Source: Diabrotica undecimpunctata
Lineage: Eukaryota; Arthropoda; Insecta; Coleoptera; Chrysomelidae
Direction of reading: 5' to 3'
Assembly (NCBI RefSeq): GCF_040954645.1
Contig: NC_092806.1
Location: 81,113,943 to 81,177,942, forward strand
Length of the DNA stretch: 64,000 nt
Shown here: positions 27,071-40,243 of the stretch, in pieces
Layout: every line of letters starts with the position of its first letter
Position numbering within the stretch: the stretch's first letter is position 1
Program-made: the position numbers and the translations under genes
Notes under the pieces: generated by a model
What the model saw: only the letters and a program-made list of their open reading frames with translations
What the model was told of the DNA's origin: nothing
The model's database searches: none

Positions 27071-29045
27071 GGGCGGACGTAATTTCGGCCGGAAAAAGAG
27101 CAGGTACTAAAAGCCGGTAGGTAAATTCGGCCGGAGGTTTTAAGTTGCTTCCTTATCTCATAGGTATTTTCGGCCGCAAATCAAATAAAATAACAGAATG
27201 CTTTATATTAAAATATTTCTTTATTTCAATAAAATTATTACATCAACTTATTTCTATAAATTAAGTAAACTATAAATTTTTAAAAAACGTTTTGATGTGA
27301 TACAGATTTAACGAAATTAATTCTAGAAATATTGTCAGATCGAAGCATATTTACCATGTTTTCGATAAATTTTAGTTTGTTTTTTACTTGTTTGTCTTTA
27401 ATTTTTGCTGGAATATTTAAATTTTTTATTTTTAAATATGCATCGATCTGACAATCTTTTAATTTTTCTATAAAAATAAATATAGAAGGGTGACTTGAAT
27501 AAAAACTAGAATTAAAGTGCGAATGGAATGATTCGCAGGCATTTGTGGTTCTTTTAATTGATGGGTTTTCATATGCCCATATATTTGGTGGAAAATGAGA
27601 TTCTGGCGCTATGTAGTTTTCTAATAAATAGTCTGCGTATTTATCTATAAGTTTATGGTCCGGTTTGTATGACATGAGATCAAATATGAAACAATCTTCA
27701 ACTTCAGAGGGGTCTAAATAAGTTAGCCCAAAAGTATGAGTAAGCCATTTGCTTTCCTCGCAGTTTTTATCTTTATACATTTGGGTTAACCCTAATGATT
27801 GTATTTTCCTATACCACGCCTGGTGCAAGTGGAATCTACAACCATTTAGTTTGGTTTTGGGAAAGACAACTTTTAATGCGTTATGAATTGCGATTTCAAA
27901 ATCCACAAATACCTCCTTCGGTTCAAAAACAATATTATAAAGTTCAAAAATTTTAGATTTTACCAACAGAAAAAGTCTCATATATGTGTCACTGGTCTTA
28001 TTGGGCAACAGACAATACAAAAGAGGAACATAATGCCCATTTTCCAGTCCATGGATGGTAAATAACTGATAAAAATATTTTGTACAATAAGAAAATGTGC
28101 CATCCATGTAAAAATCTTTCATTTTACATAAACTTATTATATTTGTATGGCAAGAAAAAACAATAATATTATCAGCTGTGCTGTTAATAAACAAAAAATT
28201 TTCACCTGTTGTGGTTTTCGGTCCATAACTATCGAGTACAGAATGTACATCGTGAATATCCTTAGGCAGGGCTGGTAAGAGCTTACGGCGGCTGTTGTAC
28301 AAATTTCTTCTTATTAGACTGACATCTATCGATGACAAATTCTCTGGCAAATGATTTGAAAGAACGCTTTTAATAATTTTTGAAGGTTTCTCCGATATGT
28401 CTTCCTCAGCTTTGCGCTTGCATGAAGTCGTCACTATTTTTCTCTCCAACGTAGTTTCATCGGACTCGTGGTTGTGGATTAATTCACTTCTAGTAACTGT
28501 GTATTCCGCACCAACAGTGTACAGTTTGGCTAAACATCTTAAATTTTTCTTTATACACCTCCAACGTACTTCACCACTTTTTAATACGTCCTGTTTACAA
28601 AACTGAAACTTTTCTACAACTAGTAAGTCACAACCGCGTGAACTCTTAATTACTGAAACAGATGCCATCGTATACAAATAATATATTTTATGCTTTCTAT
28701 CGACTAGTAGCTTCAAGATAAGTTATAATACTGACTAGCTATAATAATTTTATACCTGTTATTTGTGAATTTTATACATTTAAAGGAATAATCTTAAGTA
28801 GGTACAACATAGTTATTAGAATAAAGAGATAAGTAAATTAAAGGTATTTCCGACAGGTACACAGGATTAGGTATTTCCAAATAAATACACAATTAATATT
28901 TTACAGAAACTATGAAGCGTAATTACCAATATTTTAATCTCATCGTAAACATCAACCCCTCGGCCGAAATTACCCCTGTCATAAATGGTACCCCTTGATT
29001 TATGCAGGTAGGCCAAGGGATTACCGGCCGAAATTACGCCCGCCG
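27071..29045 (-). mobile_element. Compact MULE (Mutator-like) transposon with target duplication
   Basis: 1,975 bp. The ends are inverted: GGGCGGACGTAATTTCGGCC on the left and the complement of GGCGGGCGTAATTTCGGCCGG on the right (22 bp, two mismatches). GTTGACCT (or the 9 bp GTTGACCTG) occurs at 27063-27070 and again at 29046-29053, a direct repeat of the size Mutator elements make. Extra TTCGGCCG motifs lie just inside both ends (near 27130, 27170 and 28960), possible transposase-binding sites. One intact transposase gene fills the middle. Confidence 0.88.
27280..28668 (-). CDS. MULE transposase with N-terminal FLYWCH zinc finger
   Basis: An uninterrupted frame of 462 residues from the ATG at 28668 (MASVSVIKSS). 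The frame is open upstream to 28716, but that stretch looks non-coding. Residues about 10-75 form a FLYWCH finger: Cys residues in RWRCIKKNLRC, then the HNH pair in LIHNHES. It likely binds the element ends. The MULE domain follows, with the first catalytic Asp in FYMDGTFSYC, the second in VFVDFEIAI, the CRFHLHQ signature (Cys-x2-His), and Glu in NACESFHSHF. The C-terminus is Lys-rich. With both ends and the target duplication preserved, this is the best candidate in the window for a recently active DNA transposon. Whether all catalytic residues are correct needs an alignment. Confidence 0.88.
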   Translation of the reverse strand: MASVSVIKSSRGCDLLVVEKFQFCKQDVLKSGEVRWRCIKKNLRCLAKLYTVGAEYTVTRSELIHNHESDETTLERKIVTTSCKRKAEEDISEKPSKIIKSVLSNHLPENLSSIDVSLIRRNLYNSRRKLLPALPKDIHDVHSVLDSYGPKTTTGENFLFINSTADNIIVFSCHTNIISLCKMKDFYMDGTFSYCTKYFYQLFTIHGLENGHYVPLLYCLLPNKTSDTYMRLFLLVKSKIFELYNIVFEPKEVFVDFEIAIHNALKVVFPKTKLNGCRFHLHQAWYRKIQSLGLTQMYKDKNCEESKWLTHTFGLTYLDPSEVEDCFIFDLMSYKPDHKLIDKYADYLLENYIAPESHFPPNIWAYENPSIKRTTNACESFHSHFNSSFYSSHPSIFIFIEKLKDCQIDAYLKIKNLNIPAKIKDKQVKNKLKFIENMVNMLRSDNISRINFVKSVSHQNVF

Positions 29046-29053
29046 GTTGACCT

Positions 29054-29539
29054 GTGCTGACCCCTGAACTCTCTCGAACGGCATGGAAAGAAGACCGGTT
29101 TTATGGTAGAGGAAACTACTAGAAAATTCTTATTAGAATAATAAGAATTACTTACAGGTTAAATATGAGTCATATTTATCCTAACAATAATATACTGGTA
29201 ATGTACTCTCTGATAATATATTTAGCAGTTATAGAAGTGTTAAAAACCATTCTAAATAAACTTAACACGAAAAAAGTCTCACTGATTGCAGCACTTGTAA
29301 ACGCTGTAAACTTTCAAATACAACTGAATTACAGATTAAATTCAAATGCAAAAGTGGCCCAAAGTGGCTTGAGCTGTGTTTGCACTAGCATTATCTAAAT
29401 TATATAAATGTAAAAGTGAAGTGCACTGACATTTTTCGGCAGGGGAACTAAATTAGGGTTAAATTTGTTTCTGCTAAAAGGTGAAATTCTGAAAATTTCC
29501 ACCGCTGTCATCTACCATCTACATATATAATGAAAAATA
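29054..29539. other. Unassigned sequence
   Basis: Nothing recognised apart from the repeated GTTGACCTG at the MULE edge. Confidence 0.4.
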
Positions 29540-30170
29540 ATATGGCTTCCGACATTGAGGATCTGAGCACAAACCTAATTACGAAATTTCGACCAAAACC
29601 ATTACAATAGCTTCTCCGGATGACGGACAGCTGTATTCAAACTATGCAGAAATCCAAAGTCTGGAGACAAGCCAAAGTTGTTGCCTTGCTTAAACCTGAC
29701 AAAAACGCCAACGACCACAAAAGCTATCGGCCAATATCTTTATTTTGTCAGATATTTAAAATACTTCTGCATATAATTTCACCGATAGTAAAAGAAAAAC
29801 TCAAATTAAAAGACCAAATTAGCTATAGACAGGAATATCATGTACGTCACAAATACTAAATCTTACCCAACACAAGACGGATACGAAAGATATCAGGTAT
29901 CAGGGGTATACTGATGGTCAACTAGGTATATGACATCCCCTTAGATAATAAACTCACTTGTATTATCCGCTTATGCCTACAGAACAGAAGATGGTCAGAA
30001 TAACGGTCTCGCTTGGAGTAGCGTAATGGCACTTACACTGTATTATATTTACACAGACGATCAACCTATACCAGTAGATACTAGGAGTTTCATATATGTA
30101 TATCTATTGTTGCACAACCAAAAACTGTTACTGAAGTGGAGAAAAATTTAAATGATGTCTTATAGCTGCT
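29540..30170 (+). pseudogene. Jockey-like LINE RT remnant, second copy
   Basis: The frame reads VWRQAKVVALLKPDKNANDH, then SYRPISLFCQIFKIL, the opening motifs of a Jockey-type RT. It then degenerates. Near 30040 YTDDQPIPVDTRSFIYV corresponds to the stretch before the YxDD box. The block is closely related to 21440-21965 plus 23324-23460 but lacks the fold-back insertion. It therefore gives the uninterrupted order for that site. Motif A is deleted. Confidence 0.75.
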
Positions 30171-30930
30171 TTACACTAACAATAAATTCATGAAGAAATT
30201 CATGAAATCGCCAATTTTACCGTGAATAAATTAATGAAATAGAACATGTCCTAATTATCTCATTTATTGACGTGAATTCAGTGTCACCAACCTGTGTAGA
30301 TTTGGCGCGAATTAAGTATAATAATTATTTTGTTTTTGATTATTGAACTTGCATCTTTAAATTCGTGTGTCAAGTAAGAGTTTTTAATTCGTTTTTTATT
30401 TGAGAATTAAAAAATTTGTTATGGAAAAGAGGTAAGTTTATTATCCCATAATAAAAGACAGAATTTTGGTGCGATTTGCCTTGTGGATCATTGTCTTTAT
30501 TCTTATTGTCCAATAACTCATTTTTTGAGTTTGTTCGCTGGAATCACCATTATTCTCATCTAGAGTAATAAAAAAATATATTACAAATAAGTTTGCGTCA
30601 AAACAGCGTAAGCCACAATGGATATATTAAGGAATATCTTGCTTGTTTTATATTTAAATTTTATTAATATTGTAACTTTCTCACCTGAGGACTCAACATT
30701 CGAAGAAATTGGATTATTATCGATGAAGGCTCTGATGCGTTACTGCTCGTGTTTACATCCGCCATATTTCTGTTGGTTAGGCAGTTCTGCCGCAAGCTTT
30801 CTATGACATTTTGTTACTGCGAAAACCAGTTTATAAATGGGGACGCCATACCAACAAAATTTTATTCAGGCTGATCCTGCACACGATTTTTACAGAAATT
30901 ATAAGCACTTATTAAGCCTAATCCAACAAA
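30171..30930. other. Unassigned sequence left of the LTR array
   Basis: No gene supported. An ATGGAAAAGAG followed by GTAAGT at 30421-30437 looks like a short first exon with a splice donor, but no second exon was found. Confidence 0.3.
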
Positions 30931-30972
30931 TTTTTTGGGGTTAGGCACCTTTGCCTCTGAGCTACTCACACA

Positions 30973-31063
<91 letters not shown>

Positions 31064-31068
<5 letters not shown>

Positions 31069-32285
31069 AGATGATTGGTGTTTAAAGAAAATAATTTATA
31101 AGTTATATACTAGATAATTTTATAAAAATTATTTATATGAGGGTATTCTTAAGAAATTAGCATATAATAAGTGTAAAAAAGTTTTATTTTAATAATTATA
31201 ATATTGTAAATATATTTAAGTGAGCCATGTGCATAGACAACCAACTATACAGTTAAATGACAGTTAGAGAAATTAATAATTTGCGAATGTGAAATAGGGT
31301 TATATGTTGTTTAAAATGTGTAGTTTATTAAATTAGAGTGTTTAAGTTACTGATTTAAGTTTATATTCTGATCTGAAAAGCCTAAATGTCGATAAAATTC
31401 TCGATAGAAAAGTAAGGAATTCTCTAGATCACCGAAGATAACCTATTTCAAAAATGGACTATTCCAGAAGATTCAGATATGTAGGAAATGGAACAAATCG
31501 AATAAGATTTCTTGCCAGATGGTTCTGGAACATTGAAAAGGGTATAAATACTCGGTGATTTGGATTCAAAATGGCCAGTCAAACAGTAAGCAGTTAGTAT
31601 ATAGTTAGTTAGTTGGGAAGATTTTCAAGATAGTAAGGCCAGTCAAACAGTAAGCAGTTAGTATATAGTTAGTCAGTTGGGAAGATTTTCAAGATAGTAA
31701 GGCCAGTCAGTTAGTAAGAAAGTTAGTTAGAAGACAGACACATTTAGTTAGTGAAGTCAGTTGTTCAATAAGTTCAAGATAGTCAGTCAGAAATTCCAGA
31801 TGTTCAATATAAGTTCAATGAAGATTAAGAAACAGTATAAAGATAATATTATTGAAGATTAAAAATTATGTTATGTATAAATGGTAATTGGATAATGGAA
31901 GGAAGTATTAATTGAAAATTAAAATTATATAATATATTTGGTGATTGGATATTGGTATATTGAAAAGAAGAATAAATATAAATGCTGTTAAGAAGAAAAA
32001 TATTTTAAATTGGTGGAAGCTGATAATTGGAAAAAGTAATTTCACAAAAACAAGGATAACCGAGGCTGAGAACGAAGACATTGAGTGGTGATTAAAATCT
32101 TTATTTTGGAGAACATTTTCATTTAGGCATTCAGTGAAAGAAAGGTACAAAATTTTGTTAATATAATTTAGTTAGTGTCATAATTATTTCAATTTTAAAG
32201 ATAGCTTGTTTAAATTTTACATTGTCTATATAATTTAATTAGTTTCATAAGAATTTCAATTTAAAGATAGTTTATTTTAAATTTT
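31064..32285 (+). repeat. Array LTR copy 1
   Basis: Starts TATTGAGATG after (TA)n. TATA box at 31543-31550. A 64 bp unit (GCCAGTCAAACAGTAAGC...) is tandemly doubled at 31574-31701. The 3' end is cut at AAATTTT. Confidence 0.85.
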
Positions 32286-32321
32286 GGGGTTAGACACCTT
32301 TGCCTCTGAGCCACTCACACA

Positions 32322-32360
<39 letters not shown>

Positions 32361-32365
<5 letters not shown>

Positions 32366-33513
32366 AGATGATTGGTGTTTAAAGAAAATAATTTATAAGT
32401 TATATACTAGATAATTTTATAAAAATTATTTATATGAGGGTATTCTTAAGAAATTAGCATATAATAAGTGTAAAAAAGTTTTATTTTAATAATTATAATA
32501 TTGTAAATATATTTAAGTGAGCCATGTGCATAGACAACCAACTATACAGTTAAATGACAGTTAGAGAAATTAATAATTTGCGAATGTGAAATAGGGTTAT
32601 ATGTTGTTTAAAATGTGTAGTTTATTAAATTAGAGTGTTTAAGTTACTGATTTAAGTTTATATTCTGATCTGAAAAGCCTAAATGTCGATAAAATTCTCG
32701 ATAGAAAAGTAAGGAATTCTCTAGATCACCGAAGATAACCTATTTCAAAAATGGACTATTCCAGAAGATTCAGATATGTAGGAAATGGAACAAATCGAAT
32801 AAGATTTCTTGCCAGATGGTTCTGGAACATTGAAAAGGGTATAAATACTCGGTGATTTGAATTCAAAATGGCCAGTCAAACAGTAAGCAGTTAGTATATA
32901 GTTAGTTAGTTGGGAAGATTTTCAAGATAGTAAGGCCACTCAAACAGTAAGCAGTTAGTATATAGTTAGTCAGTTGGGAAGATTTTCAAGATAGTAAGGC
33001 CAGTCAGTTAGTAAGAAAGTTAGTTAGAAGACAGACACATTTAGTTAGTGAAGTCAGTTGTTCAATATAAGTTCAATGAAGATTAAGAAACAGTATAAAG
33101 ATAATATTATTGAAGATTAAAAATTATGTTATGTATAAATGGTAATTGGATAATGGAAGGAAGTATTAATTGAAAATTAAAATTACATAATATATTTGGT
33201 GATTGGATATTGGTATATTGAAAAGAAGAATAAATATAAATGCTGTTAAGAAGAAAAATATTTTAAATTGGTGGAAGCTGATAATTGGAAAAAGTAATTT
33301 CACAAAAACAAGGATAACCGAGGCTGAGAACGAAGACATTGAGTGGTGATTAAAATCTTTATTTTGGAGAACATTTTCATTTAGGCATTCAGTGAAAGAA
33401 AGGTACAAAATTTTGTTAATATAATTTAGTTAGTGTCATAATTATTTCAATTTTAAAGATAGCTTGTTTAAATTTTACATTGTCTATATAATTTAATTAG
33501 TTTCATAAGAATT
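32361..33513 (+). repeat. Array LTR copy 2
   Basis: Starts after a short (TA)n tract (32329-32360). TATA box at 32840-32847. It lacks the 37 bp stretch present in copies 1 and 3, and it is fused to copy 3 at about 33513. Confidence 0.85.
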
Positions 33514-34666
33514 TTATTTATATGAGGGTATTCTTAAGAAATTAGCATATAATAAGTGTAAAAAAGTTTTATTTTAATAATTATAATATTGTAAATATAT
33601 TTAAGTGAGCCATGTGCAAAGGCAACCAACTATACAGTTAAATGACAGAGATATTAATAATTTGCGAATGTGAAATAGGGTTATATGTTGTTTAAAATGT
33701 GTAGTATATTAAATTAGAGTGTTTAAGTTACTGATTTAAGTTTATATTCTGATCTGAAAAGCCTAAATGTCGATAAAATTCTCGATAGAAAAGTAAGGAA
33801 TTCTCTAGATCACCGAAGATAACCTATTTCAAAAATGGACTATTCCAGAAGATTCAGATATGTAGGAAATGGAACAAATCGAATAAGATTTCTTGCCAGA
33901 TGGTTCTGGAACATTGAAAAGGGTATAAATACTCGGTGATTTGGATTCAAAATGGCCAGTCAAACAGTAAGCAGTTAGTATATAGTTAGTTAGTTGGGAA
34001 GATTTTCAAGATAGTAAGGCCAGTCAAACAGTAAGCAGTTAGTATATAGTTAGTCAGTTGGGAAGATTTTCAAGATAGTAAGGCCAGTCAGTTAGTAAGA
34101 AAGTTAGTTAGAAGACAGACACATTTAGTTAGTGAAGTCAGTTGTTCAATAAGTTCAAGATAGTCAGTCAGAAATTCCAGATGTTCAATATAAGTTCAAT
34201 GAAGATTAAGAAACAGTATAAAGATAATATTATTGAAGATTAAAAATTATGTTATGTATAAATGGTAATTGGATAATGGAAGGAAGTATTAATTGAAAAT
34301 TAAAATTATATAATATATTTGGTGATTGGATATTGGTATATTGAAAAGAAGAATAAATATAAATGCTGTTAAGAAGAAAAATATTTTAAATTGGTGGAAG
34401 CTGATAATTGGAAAAAGTAATTTCACAAAAACAAGGATAACCGAGGCTGAGAACGAAGACATTGAGTGGTGATTAAAATCTTTATTTTGGAGAACATTTT
34501 CATTTAGGCATTCAGTGAAAGAAAGGTACAAAATTTTGTTAATATAATTTAGTTAGTGTCATAATTATTTCAATTTTAAAGATAGCTTGTTTAAATTTTA
34601 CATTGTCTATATAATTTAATTAGTTTCATAAGAATTTCAATTTAAAGATAGTTTATTTTAAATTTT
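33514..34666 (+). repeat. Array LTR copy 3, lacking its first ~70 bp
   Basis: Begins at TTTATATGAGGG. Otherwise like copy 1, with its TATA box at 33924-33931. It is followed by the second copy of the host flank and (TA)n at 34709-34801. Confidence 0.85.
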
Positions 34667-34702
34667 GGGGTTAGACACCTTTGCCTCTGAGCCACTCACA
34701 CA

Positions 34703-35954
<1,252 letters not shown>

Positions 35955-35955
35955 T

Positions 35956-37146
35956 TATTTATATGAGGGTATTCTTAAGAAATTAGCATATAATAAGTGT
36001 AAAAAAGTTTTATTTTAATAATTATAATATTGTAAATATATTTAAGTGAGCCATGTGCAAAGGCAACCAACTATACAGTTAAATGACAGAGATATTAATA
36101 ATTTGCGAATGTGAAATAGGGTTATATGTTGTTTAAAATGTGTAGTATATTAAATTAGAGTGTTTAAGTTACTGATTTAAGTTTATATTCTGATCTGAAA
36201 AGCCTAAATGTCGATAAAATTCTCGATAGAAAAGTAAGGAATTCTCTAGATCACCGAAGATAACCTATTTCAAAAATGGACTATTCCAGAAGATTCAGAT
36301 ATGTAGGAAATGGAACAAATCGAATAAGATTTCTTGCCAGATGGTTCTGGAACATTGAAAAGGGTATAAATACTCGGTGATTTGGATTCAAAATGGCCAC
36401 TCAAACAGTAAGCAGTTAGTATATAGTTAGTCAGTGGGGAAGATTTTCAAGATAGTAAGGCCAGTCAGTTAGTAAGAAGGTTAGTTAGAAGACAGACACA
36501 TTTAGTTAATGAAGTCAGTTGTTCAATAAGTTCAAGATAGTCAGTCAGAAGGTCCAGATGTTCAATATAATAAGTTCAATGAAGATTAAGAAACAGTATA
36601 AAGATAATATTATTGAAGATTAAAAATTATGTTATGTAAAAATGGTAATTGGATAATGGAAGAAAGTATTAATTGAAAATTAAAATTATATAATATATTT
36701 GGTGATTGGATATTGGTATATTGAAAAGAAGAATAAATATAAATGCTGTTAAGAAGACAAATATTTTAAATTGGTGGAAGCTGATAATTGGAAAAAGTAA
36801 TTTCACAAAAACAAGGATAACCGAGACTGAGAACGAAGACATTGAGTGGTGATTAAAATCTTTATTTTGGAGAACATTTTCATTTAGGCATTCAGTGAAG
36901 GAAAGGTACAAAATTTTGTTAATATAATTTAGTTAGTGTCATAATTATTTCAATTTTAAAGATAGTTTGTTTAAATTTTACATTGTCTATATAATTTAAT
37001 TAGTTTCAGAAGAATTTCAATTTAAAGATAGTTTATTTTAAATTTTGCATTGGTTATATTAGATATATATGTGTGTTTCATAATAGATATAATAAAGATA
37101 ATTTAAAAAAGTGCTTAAAACTAATTCTTTGAGAACCGCGATAAAA

Positions 37147-37237
<91 letters not shown>

Positions 37238-37279
37238 AAAAAACACTCATTGCTCATCATTCACAAATAATACATCATC

Positions 37280-37282
<3 letters not shown>
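35956..37282 (+). repeat. Array LTR copy 5, the only one with a complete 3' end
   Basis: It starts truncated like copy 3 but continues through GAGAACCGCGATAAAAACCC to CATCATCACA. The 64 bp unit is single here. An 80 bp (TA)n tract (37153-37232) has grown inside the LTR where its relatives read CCCTATATTATT. Confidence 0.85.

Positions 37283-37335
<53 letters not shown>
37283..37335. repeat. (TA)n microsatellite
   Basis: About 53 bp of TA joining the LTR array to element 3. Confidence 0.95.
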
Positions 37336-37340
<5 letters not shown>

Positions 37341-38424
37341 AAATGATATTATTTAAAAAATTAATTTATAAGTTACACATTAGATAATATTAGATATTTG
37401 GTTATATACTAGAGAATTTAATAAAAATTATTTATGTGAGGGCATTTTTAAGAAATTAGCATATAATAATTGTAAAAAGTTGTATTTTAATGTTGTAAAT
37501 ATATTTAAGTGAGCCATGTGCATAGGCAACCAACTATACAGTAAGTGACTGACAGAAATTAAGAATTTTTAGGAATATAAAGTGGGGTTATAATAATAAT
37601 GTTAGTTTAAAATGTTTAATTTATATATATTTAATGATTTAAATGTTTATTCTGATCTGAAAAGCCTAAATGTCAACAAAATTATCAATAGAACATTAAC
37701 GAATTCTCCAGAATGCAGAATTTGACCTGTGTTTATGTTGGAACATTCTGGAATAATGATTATGTCGGTGGATCGAATAGATATTTTTTTTCGAGAACAT
37801 CCATATAGAAGAAATAGAACTAAATCGAACATGATTTCTTACCAGATGGTTCTGGAAGATTGAAAAGATATAAATACCCGTGATTTGGATTCAAGATGGC
37901 CAGTTTATTATGAAAGTTAGTAGAAGATAGACTCATTTAGTTAGTGAAGTCAATTGTTCAGAATTTTCAAGACAGTCAATCAGTTACAAATAGTCCAATT
38001 GTTTAATATCGTGAGTTAAATGAAGATTAAAAATTATGCACATTTATAATTATACACAAATAATTATTGAAGATTAAAAAAGTATATTAGAAGAATATTG
38101 GAAGAAATTAAAATTATATTATGATTGGAGATTAGTATAAATCAACTTATAATAATTGGATATTGGTATATTGAAAAGAAGAATAAATATAAATGCTGTT
38201 TTGCTGGTTTGCTTGGTGGTTTATAAATGCTGGTGAAGAAAAATATATCTTAAATTGGTAGAAGCTGATAATTGGAAAAAGTAATTTCACAAAAACAAGG
38301 ATAACCGAAGTACGAAGACATTCAGTGGTGATTAGAATCTATATAGTGGAAAACAGTTCATTTAGGCATTCAGTGAAAGAAAGGTACAAAATTTTGTTAA
38401 TATAATTTAGTTAATGTCATAACA
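37336..38424 (+). repeat. 5' LTR of element 3, 3' part deleted
   Basis: It matches 42151-43447 but stops at GTCATAACAATTT and runs straight into the primer site. In other family-1 LTRs the same TCATAACAATTT lies about 300 bp before the true end, which also reads CATAACA. A deletion between these two matches explains it. TATA box at 37869-37876. Confidence 0.8.
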
Positions 38425-38427
38425 ATT

Positions 38428-38445
38428 TGACACCCAACGCGGTGG
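38428..38445 (+). other. Primer-binding site of element 3, degenerate
   Basis: TGACACCCAACGCGGTGG resembles the tRNA-Lys-type site of element 4 (TGGCGCCCAACGTGGGGC) with several mismatches. Confidence 0.55.
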
Positions 38446-38567
38446 CTCTCTATTTAAAAGAATTAGTTTGGGAAGATAAGTGCTCTCATATAATTAAATT
38501 AATTATCAGTAGAAAGGAAAAATTATAGATTTTATTTTAATTATATTTGAACAAGTAAAGTCTCAAA

Positions 38568-40133
38568 ATGTCTCAAGGAAAGAAAGGTACAAGAAGGAAA
38601 AAGAATGAAGAAGATGTGGAAGTAGAAACACAACCTATACAAAAGGAGAGTTTAGTTCAAGTTCCACAAGATACTGCAGAAATGAATCCAGAAAGAGAGG
38701 AAAATGTCAATATGGCAGCTTTGATGTCATTAATGATGCAGATGAACAAGACAATGGAAGAGAATACGAAAAAAATGGAAGAGAATTCAAAAGAAATCAA
38801 AGAAGACATAAAAAATTGGAAGAGAATTCAAAACAAGTGAAAGAAGACATGAAAAAAATGGAACAGAAATTAGAAGAGAATTATAGAAAATTAGAAAAGA
38901 AAATAGAAGATAATAATAATAAAATTGTAAAACAAATGGATAAAAAACTTGAAGCTGCAGAGAAGAAAGTAGCAAATGAAATAAAAAATATACAGCATGA
39001 CTACAAGAAAAGGATAAAAAATGAGAGGACAGAAGTAAAGAGGATTATTCAAGATAATAAGATAGATATAGAACAGAAAATAGAGTTGCAGAAATGTAAC
39101 TTAGAAGTAAAAATTAACGAAGACAGGAGAAACACAGAAGAAAAATTAGACGATATACAACAAAATATCCAAATAAATAGTAATCAAATAAGAAATGTGG
39201 AACAGAGAATAGATGATATTTCACAAATGAGAGACATAGGGAGATCTTACTTAAATTTAACAAATGAGACTGGGATTAAATTCTCTGGTAATATAAAAAA
39301 TTTGCATCCTAGAAGTATACATAAATAGTTTAAAACATAAATTAAGATTTGTGAATAATATTAATGATATTAAAGATTATATTAGAATGACATTAAATGA
39401 CAATGCAGCAACTTGGTTTGCTAGTATTGAAAATGATTTAGATAACTTTGAAACATTTGAAAATAAATTTTTAAATTATTATTGGGGTGAATTAGAGCAA
39501 GCAAAGTTTAGAGAAATTCTATATTTTGGAAAGTATAATCACAATTTAAAATCAAATATGGTAGATTATGCATTAAAACTGATAACAGTTGCAAAATATT
39601 TAGAACCACCACTTAGAGGGGAAGAAACAGTCTTAAATGTATCTAGACATTTTGATGCTGATGTTGTGCAAACAGTAACTGTACAAAATATTCAAACAAT
39701 AGTTAGTTTTATTAATTTTATTCAAAGAATACAAAGAGGCAATATGACAAGTAATAATAACAACAGAAAAAACAATAATACCTTTCAATATAATAAAAAT
39801 GATAATCAACAATATAGACAATCATATAATAATTATAGATATGGTAATAATTTACAGAATTTTAATAATAATACTAGTTATAATAGACAACAATTTAATA
39901 ACAGTACTAATAATAATAGACAAGATTTTAACAATAGAAGAAATACAGAGCGACCTAACCATAACAGACAGGTAAATTGTGTACGAAGGAATAGAAGCTG
40001 CGAAGACAGGGAACTAAATAGTACAAGGCAAGAAAATGTGAGTAGAAGTCATAGTAGGGAAAGACATAGGACATCAGATCCAAGTGGTCAGATACAATCT
40101 GACAATTCTAATAATCAAAATTTTGTTCAGTAA
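38568..40133 (+). pseudogene. Gag of element 3, two frameshifts
   Basis: It starts MSQGKKGTRRKK at 38568. A Lys/Glu-rich coiled coil with repeated KKMEENSKE-like units spans residues about 45-220. The capsid-like part reads IKFSGNIKNLHP, ATWFASIENDL, LNYYWGE and VSRHFDADVV. An Asn-rich then Arg-rich tail follows (from about 39750) with no CCHC knuckle. The frame shifts near 38815 (A run) and near 39320 (after LHP). A further shift separates it from pol. The plan matches elements 2 and 4, but the sequence is diverged, so this is a separate family. Confidence 0.85.
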
Positions 40134-40243
40134 ACTTTCTGAATTACAAGTTAGGCCATTGCTATTATGAAAAACCTACTGAATTTATTTCTTTAGATGA
40201 AGATAAAATTATTGAATCTATTAATTTAATTTATATAAATGCT

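Noticed and set aside
30618..30806. A 62-codon frame starting MDILRNILLVLYLNF as a small secreted or membrane protein.
   Set aside because: No homology recognised, no partner exon, and the flanks are repetitive.
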